A model generated the notes under the pieces. That model searched no databases, was not told where the DNA came from, and saw only the letters and a list, made by a program, of their open reading frames with translations. From positions 496,001 to 560,000 of the forward strand of contig NZ_CP045920.1 in assembly GCF_009660225.1 (NCBI RefSeq): a stretch of 64,000 bases of DNA. The letters run 5' to 3'. How positions within the stretch are numbered: the stretch's first letter is position 1; every line of letters starts with the position of its first letter. Of the stretch, positions 27,991 to 35,670 are shown piece after piece. Source of the DNA: Pseudactinotalea sp. HY158 (lineage in GTDB: Bacteria > Actinomycetota > Actinomycetes > Actinomycetales > Beutenbergiaceae). Both the position numbers and the translations under genes were made by a program.

Positions 27991-29166
27991 ATGGCTTCCA
28001 TAGCATTTCGTGATGTCGCCAAGTCGTATGGCAGCACGCAGATCATCGACGAGTTCAGCGCAACGGTCGAGGACGGTGAGTTCCTCATCCTGCTCGGTCC
28101 CTCCGGCTGCGGCAAGTCCACCCTGCTTCGTATGATCGCCGGTCTGACGGAAATCTCGAGCGGAGAGGTGTTGTTCGGCGAGAACCGGGTCAACGACCTC
28201 GAGCCGGGTGAGCGCGGCGTCGCATTCGTGTTCCAGAGCTATGCTCTATACCCGCACATGAGCGTGATGGAGAACATCGCGTTCCCGCTTCTTATGGCCA
28301 ACTTCCGCAAGGTGTATCACGTGCCCATTCTCAATGGCATCATACGCCGGCGAATGATGCGCCGACCGGATATAGCAGCCAAGGTCGATGAGATCGGCCG
28401 CACGCTCGAGCTCACTCCGCTCATGAAGCGCAAGCCCGCCCAACTCTCCGGCGGGCAACGCCAGCGAGTTGCGCTTGCACGTGCGCTGGTGCGTGAGCCC
28501 GCGATCTATCTGCTCGATGAGCCACTGTCGAACCTCGACGCGAAGCTCCGCGGCCAGATGCGGACCGAGATCGCCGCGCTTCACCGACGCGTCCGTAAGA
28601 CCTTCGTGTACGTCACTCATGATCAGGTCGAGGCGATGACGATGGGCACCCGCCTCATCGTGATGAATGATGGGGCCATCCAGCAGATCGGCAGCCCCGA
28701 GGACGTCTACAGCGACCCTGCAAACGTCTTCACGGCGCGCTTTGTGGGCTCGCCGCCGATGAACCTCACTCCCGTCGACGTCGCCGGGGACCGCGGTACG
28801 GGCTTCGAGGACGTGTTCCCCGGTGGCCCGGGCCTTCCAGCGGGGTCGTATTACCTGGGTGTCCGTCCCGAGAACGTGCGCCTCGTACCTGCGGACCGCC
28901 CGGGAATCGGCGCCCAGATCTCGACAGTCGAGCGCCTCGGCAACGAGACCCTCGTCGGCTGCGTACTTGAGACGAGCAGCGGCGAGGGAATCACGGATGA
29001 CGTCCAGAACATCGACCAGTGGTATGTCCGTCTGCCTGGCAGTCAGCACTTCGAGATCGGGGAACGCCGTTGCCTGGATTTCGACGCCGGGGCAGCCCAT
29101 TGGTTCGACCGCGCGACGGGCGAGCGCGTGCCGCGTATTCGTCAGGCCTGCGTGGCCGGCCGGTAA
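27991..29166 (+). CDS. ABC transporter ATP-binding protein (MsmK/UgpC type)
   Basis: 391 residues. Walker A GPSGCGKSTLLRM, signature LSGGQRQRVALAR, Walker B IYLLDEPLSNLD, His-loop VYVTHDQ, and a C-terminal TOBE/MalK-like regulatory region from about 240. A short insertion between Q-loop and signature (RKVYHVPILNGIIRRRMMRRP, about residues 107-128) is longer than in standard MsmK proteins. AGGGA lies 8 nt before the ATG. Energises the two permeases; such ATPases may serve several importers. Confidence 0.93.
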   Translation: MASIAFRDVAKSYGSTQIIDEFSATVEDGEFLILLGPSGCGKSTLLRMIAGLTEISSGEVLFGENRVNDLEPGERGVAFVFQSYALYPHMSVMENIAFPLLMANFRKVYHVPILNGIIRRRMMRRPDIAAKVDEIGRTLELTPLMKRKPAQLSGGQRQRVALARALVREPAIYLLDEPLSNLDAKLRGQMRTEIAALHRRVRKTFVYVTHDQVEAMTMGTRLIVMNDGAIQQIGSPEDVYSDPANVFTARFVGSPPMNLTPVDVAGDRGTGFEDVFPGGPGLPAGSYYLGVRPENVRLVPADRPGIGAQISTVERLGNETLVGCVLETSSGEGITDDVQNIDQWYVRLPGSQHFEIGERRCLDFDAGAAHWFDRATGERVPRIRQACVAGR

Positions 29167-29192
29167 AGAGCAAGAACGATCGGAGAGAGAGC

Positions 29193-30104
29193 ATGCAGAC
29201 ATATCGAGTGAGCGCCACGGGGCACAGCCTCAACTACCTGCCCGAGTACATCGGCTCAGCGCTTGGATACTTTGCCGATGAGGGAATCCTCATCGAGAGC
29301 ACGGTTCCTTCGCCCTGGGACCGGGTCCTGGACGACCTCGAGTCCGGCACGGCCCACGCCGCCCTGGGAGGGATCTGGGTGCCCTCGATGTACCGGGGCC
29401 ACGGCCGGGAGCTGGCACCCTTCGCCCAGGCGTCCGCGCGCGCGCCGCTGGCGTTGATCGGGCGTGAGCAGGCGACCGACTTCTCGTGGGAGCGGGTCGC
29501 CGGACGACACTTCCTGGCCCCCGGGGGCAACGGTGCCAGCGTCGCCCTCTACCTGGAGATGGTGCTGGAGGAGAAGGGCCTCGATCGGTGGGACATCCGG
29601 ATGACCCAGAACCTGTCCGGCTCCATGCTCATCGACCTGTTCGTCGGTGGCATGGGTGACTACCTGATCGTCGACGAGTTGAGCGCACGCCATCTCCAGG
29701 CCACTCACGCCGACCTATGGGTGGTCGAGTCCTTCGGCCGTGACGGTGGGCGGATTCCGTGGAGCATCTACTACGGAGCCGAGTCCCGACGTGAGGAGCT
29801 GCAGCCGCTCCACCGGGCGTTCGCGAGCGGACTGGAACGGAGCCGTGTCTGGCTGAATCAGGCGCCGATCGAGGAGATTCGGCGCATCGTCGGCCTCGAG
29901 TTCGCCGGGCGTGATCCGGAGATCCTCGTGGGACTCGTCGACGACTTTCGCCAGTGGAACATGTGGGATTCGATCACGATCGACCGGCCGGGTTTCGATC
30001 GTTGGCAGGCTGGGCTCGTCACGGGCGGGCTGCTTCCAAAGGCGGTCGACTACGGCACCCTCGTGGACCGCTCACTCACCGAGGAGGGAGCTGTGCGACC
30101 TTGA
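29193..30104 (+). CDS. NMT1/THI5-like periplasmic-binding-fold protein lacking a signal peptide
   Basis: 303 residues beginning MQTYRVSATGHSLNYLPEYIG, the NMT1/THI5/SsuA-type start (LGYFADEGI, then LESGTAHAALGG). The usual secreted members have a signal peptide or lipobox; here the domain begins at residue 3 with no export signal, so it should be cytoplasmic. GGAGAGAG precedes the ATG, and no better upstream start exists. It could be an enzyme-like or sensor protein acting on the imported compound, or an SBP relying on an unusual route. It sits between the ABC ATPase and an MFS transporter in the same operon. Confidence 0.75.
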   Translation: MQTYRVSATGHSLNYLPEYIGSALGYFADEGILIESTVPSPWDRVLDDLESGTAHAALGGIWVPSMYRGHGRELAPFAQASARAPLALIGREQATDFSWERVAGRHFLAPGGNGASVALYLEMVLEEKGLDRWDIRMTQNLSGSMLIDLFVGGMGDYLIVDELSARHLQATHADLWVVESFGRDGGRIPWSIYYGAESRREELQPLHRAFASGLERSRVWLNQAPIEEIRRIVGLEFAGRDPEILVGLVDDFRQWNMWDSITIDRPGFDRWQAGLVTGGLLPKAVDYGTLVDRSLTEEGAVRP

Positions 30105-30138
30105 TCTACGGCGGCATCGCGGACGGCGCGGCGAGTAG

Positions 30139-31377
30139 GTGGTCAGCCTGACGAGACGCGCCACCGTGGCGATCGACCGTGCGGAGCGCCCGCTGTTCGG
30201 AGCGGTGCTTCTAGGCGCGTTCTTTGGCGTGATCGGCCAGAACACCGTGGGCATGATCGGCCCGTTCCTGTCCGCCGAGTTCAGCATCGACGCGACGATC
30301 CTCGGCACCCTCAACGCATTCACATTCGCCTCGATGGCCCTCGGAAGCATCATTCTGGGGTGGGTTGCAGGCAGGGCCGGGCTGCGGCAGTCTCTGCGGT
30401 GGGGCGTCGGCTTCATCGTGGTGGGGAGCCTCATCGGCGCGGCCGGCGACGGGATGACAGCGTTCGCCCTGAGTCGTATCGTGACCGGTATCGGCCTGGG
30501 TGGCCTGAGCACCAACAGCGTGGCCACCCTCACTGCCCTCGTGTCGGCCACGGCGCGGGGCTCCGCGGTGTCGCTGCTCAACGTCGCCGCCGGTGGTCTC
30601 GGGAACGTCGCGGCGTTCCTGTTCGGCCTCGGGATCGTCGGCGTCTTCGCCGCTCCCGAGCAGGCAGGCGGCCACGGTTGGCGCGTCATCCTGATCGCGA
30701 TCGCCGTACTCGGCGTCATCGTCTGGCTGACCTATCGGGCCATTCCCGATGTGACGAAGGGGGCCGCTCCGGCAGGCGCGCCAGCGCAGGCTTCGGCGGA
30801 CTCCGGTGCGCTCCGCCCGCCGCTCGTGCGCGCCGCTGCCTCGTACTTCGTTACGGCCGGTTGCACGCTCACAGTGCTCACCTTCCTGCCGACACTGCTG
30901 GCATCATCGGGGGGAGTGTCCTCCAGTGAGTCGTTGCTGCTCGCAGCGATCGTCCAGGTTGGCGGCCTGGTGGGTGCCTGTTTCAGCCTGCTCTTCGCGG
31001 CCAACGGCGGCGTCAAGCGCTACGTCATCGGCGCCGGTACGCTGTGTGTAGGTGTGTGTCTGGCCATCGTGCTCCAAGGCCACCACATCGCCGTGCTGAT
31101 GACTAGCGCCCTGCTGTTCCAGCTTGCCGGTGTGTTTGCGGTAACGCTCTACTGGCGCTGGTTCCCGATGCTGTTCTCGAGTAGTGAGCGCCCGCGGGGA
31201 ATGGGCATCATCATCGGCTCGGGATCGCTGGGCGCCGTTGGATTGACGTGGGCGGGAGGAGTGCTGCTCGACCGTGGCGGACCGGCCCTGCTGTTCGGTG
31301 GCATAGGTTGCGCCTATCTGATCCTTCTTGTCTGTGTGTCGTTCGTCCCCGAGCGACCGAGCTTCGATCGGCATTAG
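30139..31377 (+). CDS. MFS transporter
   Basis: 412 residues, 12 predicted membrane helices in two halves joined by a cytoplasmic loop (TKGAAPAGAPAQASADSG). The motif GWVAGRAGLRQSLRWG between helices 2 and 3 is the MFS signature, and VTGIGLGGLSTNSVATLTAL fits the aromatic-acid/metabolite:H+ symporter branch. GTG start. Last gene of the cluster; may import a related substrate or export a product. GC is lower than in the flanking mog/moa region. Confidence 0.88.
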   Translation: MVSLTRRATVAIDRAERPLFGAVLLGAFFGVIGQNTVGMIGPFLSAEFSIDATILGTLNAFTFASMALGSIILGWVAGRAGLRQSLRWGVGFIVVGSLIGAAGDGMTAFALSRIVTGIGLGGLSTNSVATLTALVSATARGSAVSLLNVAAGGLGNVAAFLFGLGIVGVFAAPEQAGGHGWRVILIAIAVLGVIVWLTYRAIPDVTKGAAPAGAPAQASADSGALRPPLVRAAASYFVTAGCTLTVLTFLPTLLASSGGVSSSESLLLAAIVQVGGLVGACFSLLFAANGGVKRYVIGAGTLCVGVCLAIVLQGHHIAVLMTSALLFQLAGVFAVTLYWRWFPMLFSSSERPRGMGIIIGSGSLGAVGLTWAGGVLLDRGGPALLFGGIGCAYLILLVCVSFVPERPSFDRH

Positions 31378-31415
31378 GGCGTGCGGTCGGTGGCCGTGTG
31401 GTCACCCGGTAGTGG

Positions 31416-32351
31416 TCAGTCGGCGCCGAGGGTGGCGCGTTCGCGGCGCAGGTTCTCCGTGGCGCGCTGCGTCCAGTGCTCTCGCGCCCAATCGGTCCGA
31501 AACAGCGGATCGGCCCCGAGGAGGTGATCGAGCACGGCCGCGCGGCCGGCGCGCCACGCCTGTTCCCCGACGTGGGCGTAGTCGGCCCGGACGGCGGCGA
31601 CATAGCGCGCATAGCCGGCGGCGGGCTCGGCGAGCACCCCGAGGTCCGCGTCGATCAGTAGGGCGGCGTCGCCCCGCAGCTCCGCCTCGAGGCCGGCGGG
31701 GATCCTGTGGTCCGTCGTGCACAGCACGAGGTCGGCGACCTGCCGGGCGAGCCGTCCGGCCGGCACATTCTCGGCGAGCATTTGCCGGGCCAGCTCTGCC
31801 GAGCGGGCCTCGTCCTGGCCGGGGACGCCGTCGTACACGGCATCGTGGAACCAGGCGGCCAGGCGCACCCGCCGGCTCGGCGCAGGGGCGCGCTCTCCGG
31901 CCGCCTGCAGTCCCGGGGTGCCGCGCCGGGTGAGATCGTCGAGCCGGCGCAGCACCGCGAGCAGGTGCGCCGGGCCGTGGTAGTGCCGGTGTTCCTCGTT
32001 CCAGCGGCCGAGCAGGTGCTCGCCGAGGTCGGGCCGGTCCGTCCACAGGTCGAGCCAGCGTCGTTCGAGCGCCGGGAGCGCGCCGCCGGCCCGGGCATGA
32101 GCCGGTACGCGCAGCCCGCTGGCACGCAGCGCGCGGATCAGCTCGCGCCCGTCGACCGCCCGTGCGCCGAGCTCGATGAGCTCACGGTAGCGGGCCGAGG
32201 GAACGTCGTAGTGATCCTCGTCGAACGCCCGTCCCGGCACCCCGGCCCGCCGCGCGAACTCGTGCAGCTCGGTCAGCGAGGAATCCGAGACCAGGTGCGA
32301 GAACGATGTGCCGTGCGCCGGCCACATGGGTGGGTCGATGAGGATCGCCAT
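31416..32351 (-). CDS. DUF4031 - HD-domain fusion protein (predicted phosphohydrolase)
   Basis: 311 residues starting MAILIDPPMWPAHGTSFSHL, the DUF4031 signature (residues 1-85); 39 low-complexity codons upstream are rejected. The second part (about 100-305) is a predicted metal-dependent HD phosphohydrolase: EHRHYHGPAHLL, WFHDAVYDG with the HD pair, TTDHRIP and DADLGVLA. All metal-ligand positions look intact. Members of this HD group often act on nucleotides; the substrate here is unknown. The nearby degenerate HD protein at 33303-34637 is a useful contrast. Confidence 0.85.
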   Translation of the reverse strand: MAILIDPPMWPAHGTSFSHLVSDSSLTELHEFARRAGVPGRAFDEDHYDVPSARYRELIELGARAVDGRELIRALRASGLRVPAHARAGGALPALERRWLDLWTDRPDLGEHLLGRWNEEHRHYHGPAHLLAVLRRLDDLTRRGTPGLQAAGERAPAPSRRVRLAAWFHDAVYDGVPGQDEARSAELARQMLAENVPAGRLARQVADLVLCTTDHRIPAGLEAELRGDAALLIDADLGVLAEPAAGYARYVAAVRADYAHVGEQAWRAGRAAVLDHLLGADPLFRTDWAREHWTQRATENLRRERATLGAD

Positions 32352-32406
32352 GGGCCTCACAGTACGGCGCGTTCTGCCCGGCCACTGCGCCGCGATGGAC
32401 GATCCG

Positions 32407-32490
32407 CACGGGTCGGCACGGGTGGGCACGGGTCGGCAAGGGCGGGCACGGGCGAGGCGGCCGGGCACAGGCGGGCACAGGCGGGCGCAG
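32407..32490. repeat. Imperfect 10-bp tandem repeats (GGCACGGGTC / GGCACAGGCG)
   Basis: About eight degenerate decamers fill the gap between the DUF4031-HD gene and the WXG100 gene. No coding or hairpin function is evident. Confidence 0.6.
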
Positions 32491-32493
32491 GCG

Positions 32494-32784
32494 TTAGTGC
32501 AGGAACATCCGCGTGTTCGCCGATTCGGCGTCGTCGTACTGCCGCGCCGAGACGTCGAGCGACGCCGAGAGCGCGTCGAGGGACGATTCGACCTGCTGTT
32601 GCGTCAGGCGCCACTGCTGGATCGCCTCCCGGAAGGCGAGTGACGCGGATCCCTGCCAACTCGCCTCGAGGCTGAGCAGCAATTGCATCATCGTGGCGAC
32701 CTCCGCTCGGATCGTGCCGCCGTGATGCCGGGCAGCCAGGGCACCCCGGGCGACCTCGGCGCTGTCTACTTCGAAACGGGCCAT
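32494..32784 (-). CDS. WXG100 family protein (type VII secretion target-like)
   Basis: A 96-residue helical-hairpin protein: WQG in EASWQGSASLAFREAI near residue 43 marks the turn between two helices; the C-terminal helix ends YDDAESANTRMFLH. Length is typical (about 100). The second of two adjacent ATGs is chosen because the AAGGAGG site leaves only 1-2 nt before the first. No ESX secretion genes or partner WXG100 gene are in the window, so it is an orphan. The same frame stays open far upstream through the 30-bp repeats (see findings). Confidence 0.8.
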   Translation of the reverse strand: MARFEVDSAEVARGALAARHHGGTIRAEVATMMQLLLSLEASWQGSASLAFREAIQQWRLTQQQVESSLDALSASLDVSARQYDDAESANTRMFLH

Positions 32785-32788
32785 CATT

Positions 32789-32795
32789 CCTCCTT
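32789..32795 (-). promoter_or_regulatory. Strong ribosome binding site of the WXG100 gene
   Basis: AAGGAGG on the minus strand immediately before the ATG pair. Its presence argues that the WXG100 protein is translated on its own rather than as the tail of the open repeat-containing frame. Confidence 0.75.
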
Positions 32796-33010
32796 CGGTT
32801 GCCGGGAACGATAGGAGGGACGAGCACCCGCGTGGTGACCAGGGCCTCTCGGCTGTGGACGGACCCGCAGCCCGGAGGCCACGTGTGGACGGGCCCTCAT
32901 CGCGGCGACCGGACGGGCCCCTGCGACGCATCCGGGACGACCGAGCGAGCCTCCGGCGCGCATCGCCGAAGTCGAGCAGGGCCGGAGCGTTGAAATCTCC
33001 TGATATTCCG

Positions 33011-33280
33011 GCGGTTTGGCCCTGGTCGCCGGGGAGAGTGGCGGGCAGGCCCTGGTCGCTGGGGAGAGTGGCGGTTTGGCCCTGGTCGCCGGGAAGAGTG
33101 GCGGGCAGGCCCTGGTCGCCGGGAAGAGTGGCGGGCAGGCCCTGGTCGCCGGGAAGAGTGGCGGGCAGGCCCTGGTCGCCGGGGAGAGTGATGGGCAGGC
33201 CCTGGTCGCCAGGGTGAGTGGCGGGCAGGCCCTGGTCGCCGGCGTGAGTGACGGTTGGGCCCTGGTCGCCGGAGAACCAT
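33011..33280. repeat. Nine contiguous 30-bp tandem repeats
   Basis: Nine units, each exactly 30 bp and head-to-tail, all containing GGCCCTGGTCGCC. Units 4 and 5 are identical; the outer ones diverge. Being a multiple of three and stop-free, the array is open in several frames: minus-strand readings give GDQGLPATLP or PGPARHSSRR decapeptides, the plus strand gives ALVAGESGGQ. It occupies the 518-bp gap between the HD/collagen-like gene and the WXG100 gene; no hairpin or spacer structure is present. The remaining 32796-33010 shows nothing recognisable. Confidence 0.9.
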
Positions 33281-33302
33281 GGGGCCGGGGCGCGGGTGGG
33301 GG

Positions 33303-34637
33303 TCAGTCCCGCGGAGGCCGGGTCATCGTGCTGCCCTCGTCGGGGGAGTCCGCGGTCGAGGGCGCCCCGCCCCGCTCGGGAGGGGCGGCCGCGTCCGCGG
33401 ATCCGGACGGCCCGCGCGCCTCGGCGGACCGCGGCAGGGCGTCGATCCGGCGCAGCTTCGGGCCGAGCGGGCGGCCCTTGGGATAGTCCTTGACCAGGGG
33501 CCGGAGCTCCTCGGTGGGGCTCGCGGGCGAGGAGACGGACCCGACCGAGCGGGTGTCCGCGCGATCGCGGGGCGTCGCCGGTGAGCCCGGCGAGCCCGGT
33601 GAACCCGGTGAACCCGGTGAGCCCGAGGGGCCCTGTGAACCGTGCGATCCCTGCGATCCCGAGGGGACCGGTGAGCCCTGCGATCCCGAGGGGCCCTGTG
33701 AACCGTGCGATCCCTGCGATCCCGAGGGGACCCGCGAGCCGGTTGAATCGGTTGAGCCCTGTGCTCCCTGCGAGCCCTGTGATCCGGGAATCCGCGGGAT
33801 CGAGCCGCTGGGCAGCGGGGCGAACGTGCCCGCGGGCCGGTCCGGGTCGCTCCGGCCGGCCCCGGGGCCGGCCCCGGCGAAGAAGGAGCGCTCCGCGTGG
33901 GCACCCATCTCCCGGGCCGGTGGCTCCGCCGTGGGCGCCGGTGCGCCGGAGAGCTTCGCGAGTTGGGCCGACACGCGGGCACGCTCGGCCGTGAGGTTCT
34001 CCCGTGCCCGCTCCTCCCACGCCTGACCCAGCGGCGACGTGAACAGCTTCGCCCGGCCGAGCAGCTTCTCGATGATCGCGATCCGGGCGCGGAAATAGTC
34101 CAGATCCGGCACCTCGGAGTACTCCTCGCGCACCTCCCTGCGGTAGGTCGCGTACTTCTGCGGCTCGACCGCGAGGCCGCCGAGATTCGCATCGCACAGC
34201 GCCATCGCGTCGAGGTCGCCGTCGGGAACGTGGTGCCGCGCGAGGGCATGGATGAGCTCGACCACCCGCGCGATGCTCTCCTCGGGCACGCCGAGCCCGG
34301 TCAGCTCCGAGCGCGCCAGCTGCGAGGAGGCGATCTCGTCGATTCCCCCGCGCCTGCTGTAGACGTGGCTGTCGTCCATCCGGAAGACCGCGCCGTGGTA
34401 CCAGGCCGCGACCCGCACGAGGTCGGGGCCGTGGGTCTCGGCGGCGAGTTCGTCCACGCGCGCGAGCACGGACACGAGCCGGCGCAGATTGTGATGCTTG
34501 CGATCCGGATCGCTCCAGCGCTCGATGAGCCGGCGGCCGGCGGCCTCGATCCGTTCGTCCTCGGCGCTCGCCCCGATGACCGCGAGACTGCGCCTCCACG
34601 CTGGTAACAACCACGCCGACGCGTTCATCGCGCCCAT
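33303..34637 (-). CDS. Degenerate HD-domain protein with collagen-like C-terminal repeats
   Basis: About 444 residues. The N-terminal 210 residues align in layout with the HD phosphohydrolase module of the 31416-32351 protein, but catalytic positions are changed: WYHGAVFRM replaces WFHDAV (Asp to Gly), and CDANLGGLA replaces the DADL element, so metal binding is doubtful. The middle is Pro/Ala-rich; about 300-385 is a Gly-Ser-Gln/Pro triplet array (GSQGSQGAQGS, GSPGSPGSPGSP); a basic tail follows (KDYPKGRPLGPKLRRID). No signal peptide, so cytoplasmic. Start MGAMNAS preferred because AGGGA lies about 11 nt upstream. Function unknown, probably non-enzymatic. Confidence 0.7.
   Translation of the reverse strand: MGAMNASAWLLPAWRRSLAVIGASAEDERIEAAGRRLIERWSDPDRKHHNLRRLVSVLARVDELAAETHGPDLVRVAAWYHGAVFRMDDSHVYSRRGGIDEIASSQLARSELTGLGVPEESIARVVELIHALARHHVPDGDLDAMALCDANLGGLAVEPQKYATYRREVREEYSEVPDLDYFRARIAIIEKLLGRAKLFTSPLGQAWEERARENLTAERARVSAQLAKLSGAPAPTAEPPAREMGAHAERSFFAGAGPGAGRSDPDRPAGTFAPLPSGSIPRIPGSQGSQGAQGSTDSTGSRVPSGSQGSHGSQGPSGSQGSPVPSGSQGSHGSQGPSGSPGSPGSPGSPGSPATPRDRADTRSVGSVSSPASPTEELRPLVKDYPKGRPLGPKLRRIDALPRSAEARGPSGSADAAAPPERGGAPSTADSPDEGSTMTRPPRD
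33577..33785. repeat. Collagen-like coding tandem repeats
   Basis: DNA repeats with 9-bp and longer nested units encode the Gly-Ser-X triplets of the degenerate HD protein. Such arrays expand and contract easily, so copy number may vary between strains. Confidence 0.75.
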
Positions 34638-34760
34638 ACCGTTCACATTCCCTGCTGGCAGACATTGGTGGAAGTCGGCGGTCGAGCCGGCTGAGGTGGT
34701 TCCAGCCACAGTCTATGGCGCCGGCACCGCCGATTCGAGGGTTCAGCGTACCCTGGGCGC

Positions 34761-35252
34761 ATGGCTCCCCAGGACCGCATCCGGCCCGTTGTGATCACGG
34801 TCTCGACCCGCTGCGCGCACGGCCGGGCGACCGATCGTTCCGGGCCCCGGCTGGTCGAATGCCTCGCCGGCGCGGGCTATCCCGATGCCGACCTCGTGGT
34901 CGTCCCCGACGGCGTCGAACCCGTCCGGGCGGCGCTCGGCGCGGCCCTGGGCGGCGGCTCCCGGCTCGTGATCACCACCGGCGGCACGGGCATCACCGCG
35001 AGCGACCTCACCCCGGAGGCCACCGAGCCCCTCCTGCACGCCCACCTGCCCGGGATACCCGAGGCGATCCGGCGCGACGCCGCTGCCAGGGCCCCGCACG
35101 CCGTCCTCACGCGCGGACTCGCCGGAACCCACGGCGACGCGTTCGTGCTCAACCTGCCCGGCTCGCCCGCCGCGGTCACCGACGCGATGGCCACGGTCGG
35201 CCCGCTGCTGCCCCATATCCTCGATCAGCTCCGCGGGGGCACCCATGACTGA
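34761..35252 (+). CDS. mog: Molybdopterin-binding protein (MogA/MoaB-like)
   Basis: 163 residues. MoCF-type fold with the signature VITTGGTGITASDLTPEATEPLL (about 70-93) and LNLPGSP near 133. Members adenylylate molybdopterin (MogA) before molybdate insertion. The C-terminal ATG overlap with moaE (8 bp) shows an operon mog-moaE-moaA. Assignment to MogA rather than MoaB is by context only. Confidence 0.88.
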   Translation: MAPQDRIRPVVITVSTRCAHGRATDRSGPRLVECLAGAGYPDADLVVVPDGVEPVRAALGAALGGGSRLVITTGGTGITASDLTPEATEPLLHAHLPGIPEAIRRDAAARAPHAVLTRGLAGTHGDAFVLNLPGSPAAVTDAMATVGPLLPHILDQLRGGTHD

Positions 35253-35670
35253 CTCCCTCGTCCGGCTGAGCAACGAGCCTTTGGACGTCGCAGCTCACCT
35301 CGATCACGCGGGTGCGGACTGGGTGGGGGGCGTGGCCTCGTTCATCGGCACCGTGCGCAACCACAGCCCCGACGTCGACGGGGAGGTGGTCCAGCTCGAC
35401 TACTCGGCGCACCCGAGCGCCGAGCGGGTGCTCGCGGAGATCGTGGCCGAGGTGACGGACGCCCACCCGGGGGTGCGGCTCGCGGTGAGCCACCGGATCG
35501 GCACCCTGTACATCGGGGATCTCGCGATCGTCGTGGCCGCGGGAAGCAGCCACCGGGCCGAGGCGTTTGCGGCCTGCCGGGAAGCGGTGGAGACTGTCAA
35601 GAAGAAGTTGCCGGTCTGGAAGCGGCAAGTGCTCACCGATGGAAGCTACGTATGGGTGGGATCAGCATGA
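35245..35670 (+). CDS. moaE: Molybdopterin synthase catalytic subunit MoaE
   Basis: 141 residues. Converts precursor Z to molybdopterin with sulfur from MoaD thiocarboxylate. Seen: GGVASFIGTVRNHSPD, the core HRIGTLYIGDLAIVVA and the Lys-rich active-site segment KKKLPVWKRQ near the C-terminus. Its small partner MoaD is encoded elsewhere in the window (50516-50758). The stop overlaps the moaA start by 4 bp (ATGA). Confidence 0.93.
   Translation: MTDSLVRLSNEPLDVAAHLDHAGADWVGGVASFIGTVRNHSPDVDGEVVQLDYSAHPSAERVLAEIVAEVTDAHPGVRLAVSHRIGTLYIGDLAIVVAAGSSHRAEAFAACREAVETVKKKLPVWKRQVLTDGSYVWVGSA

Noticed and set aside
33011-33280. Possible CRISPR array (regular 30-bp repeats)
   Set aside because: Units are head-to-tail with no spacers and no cas genes nearby; it is a simple tandem repeat.
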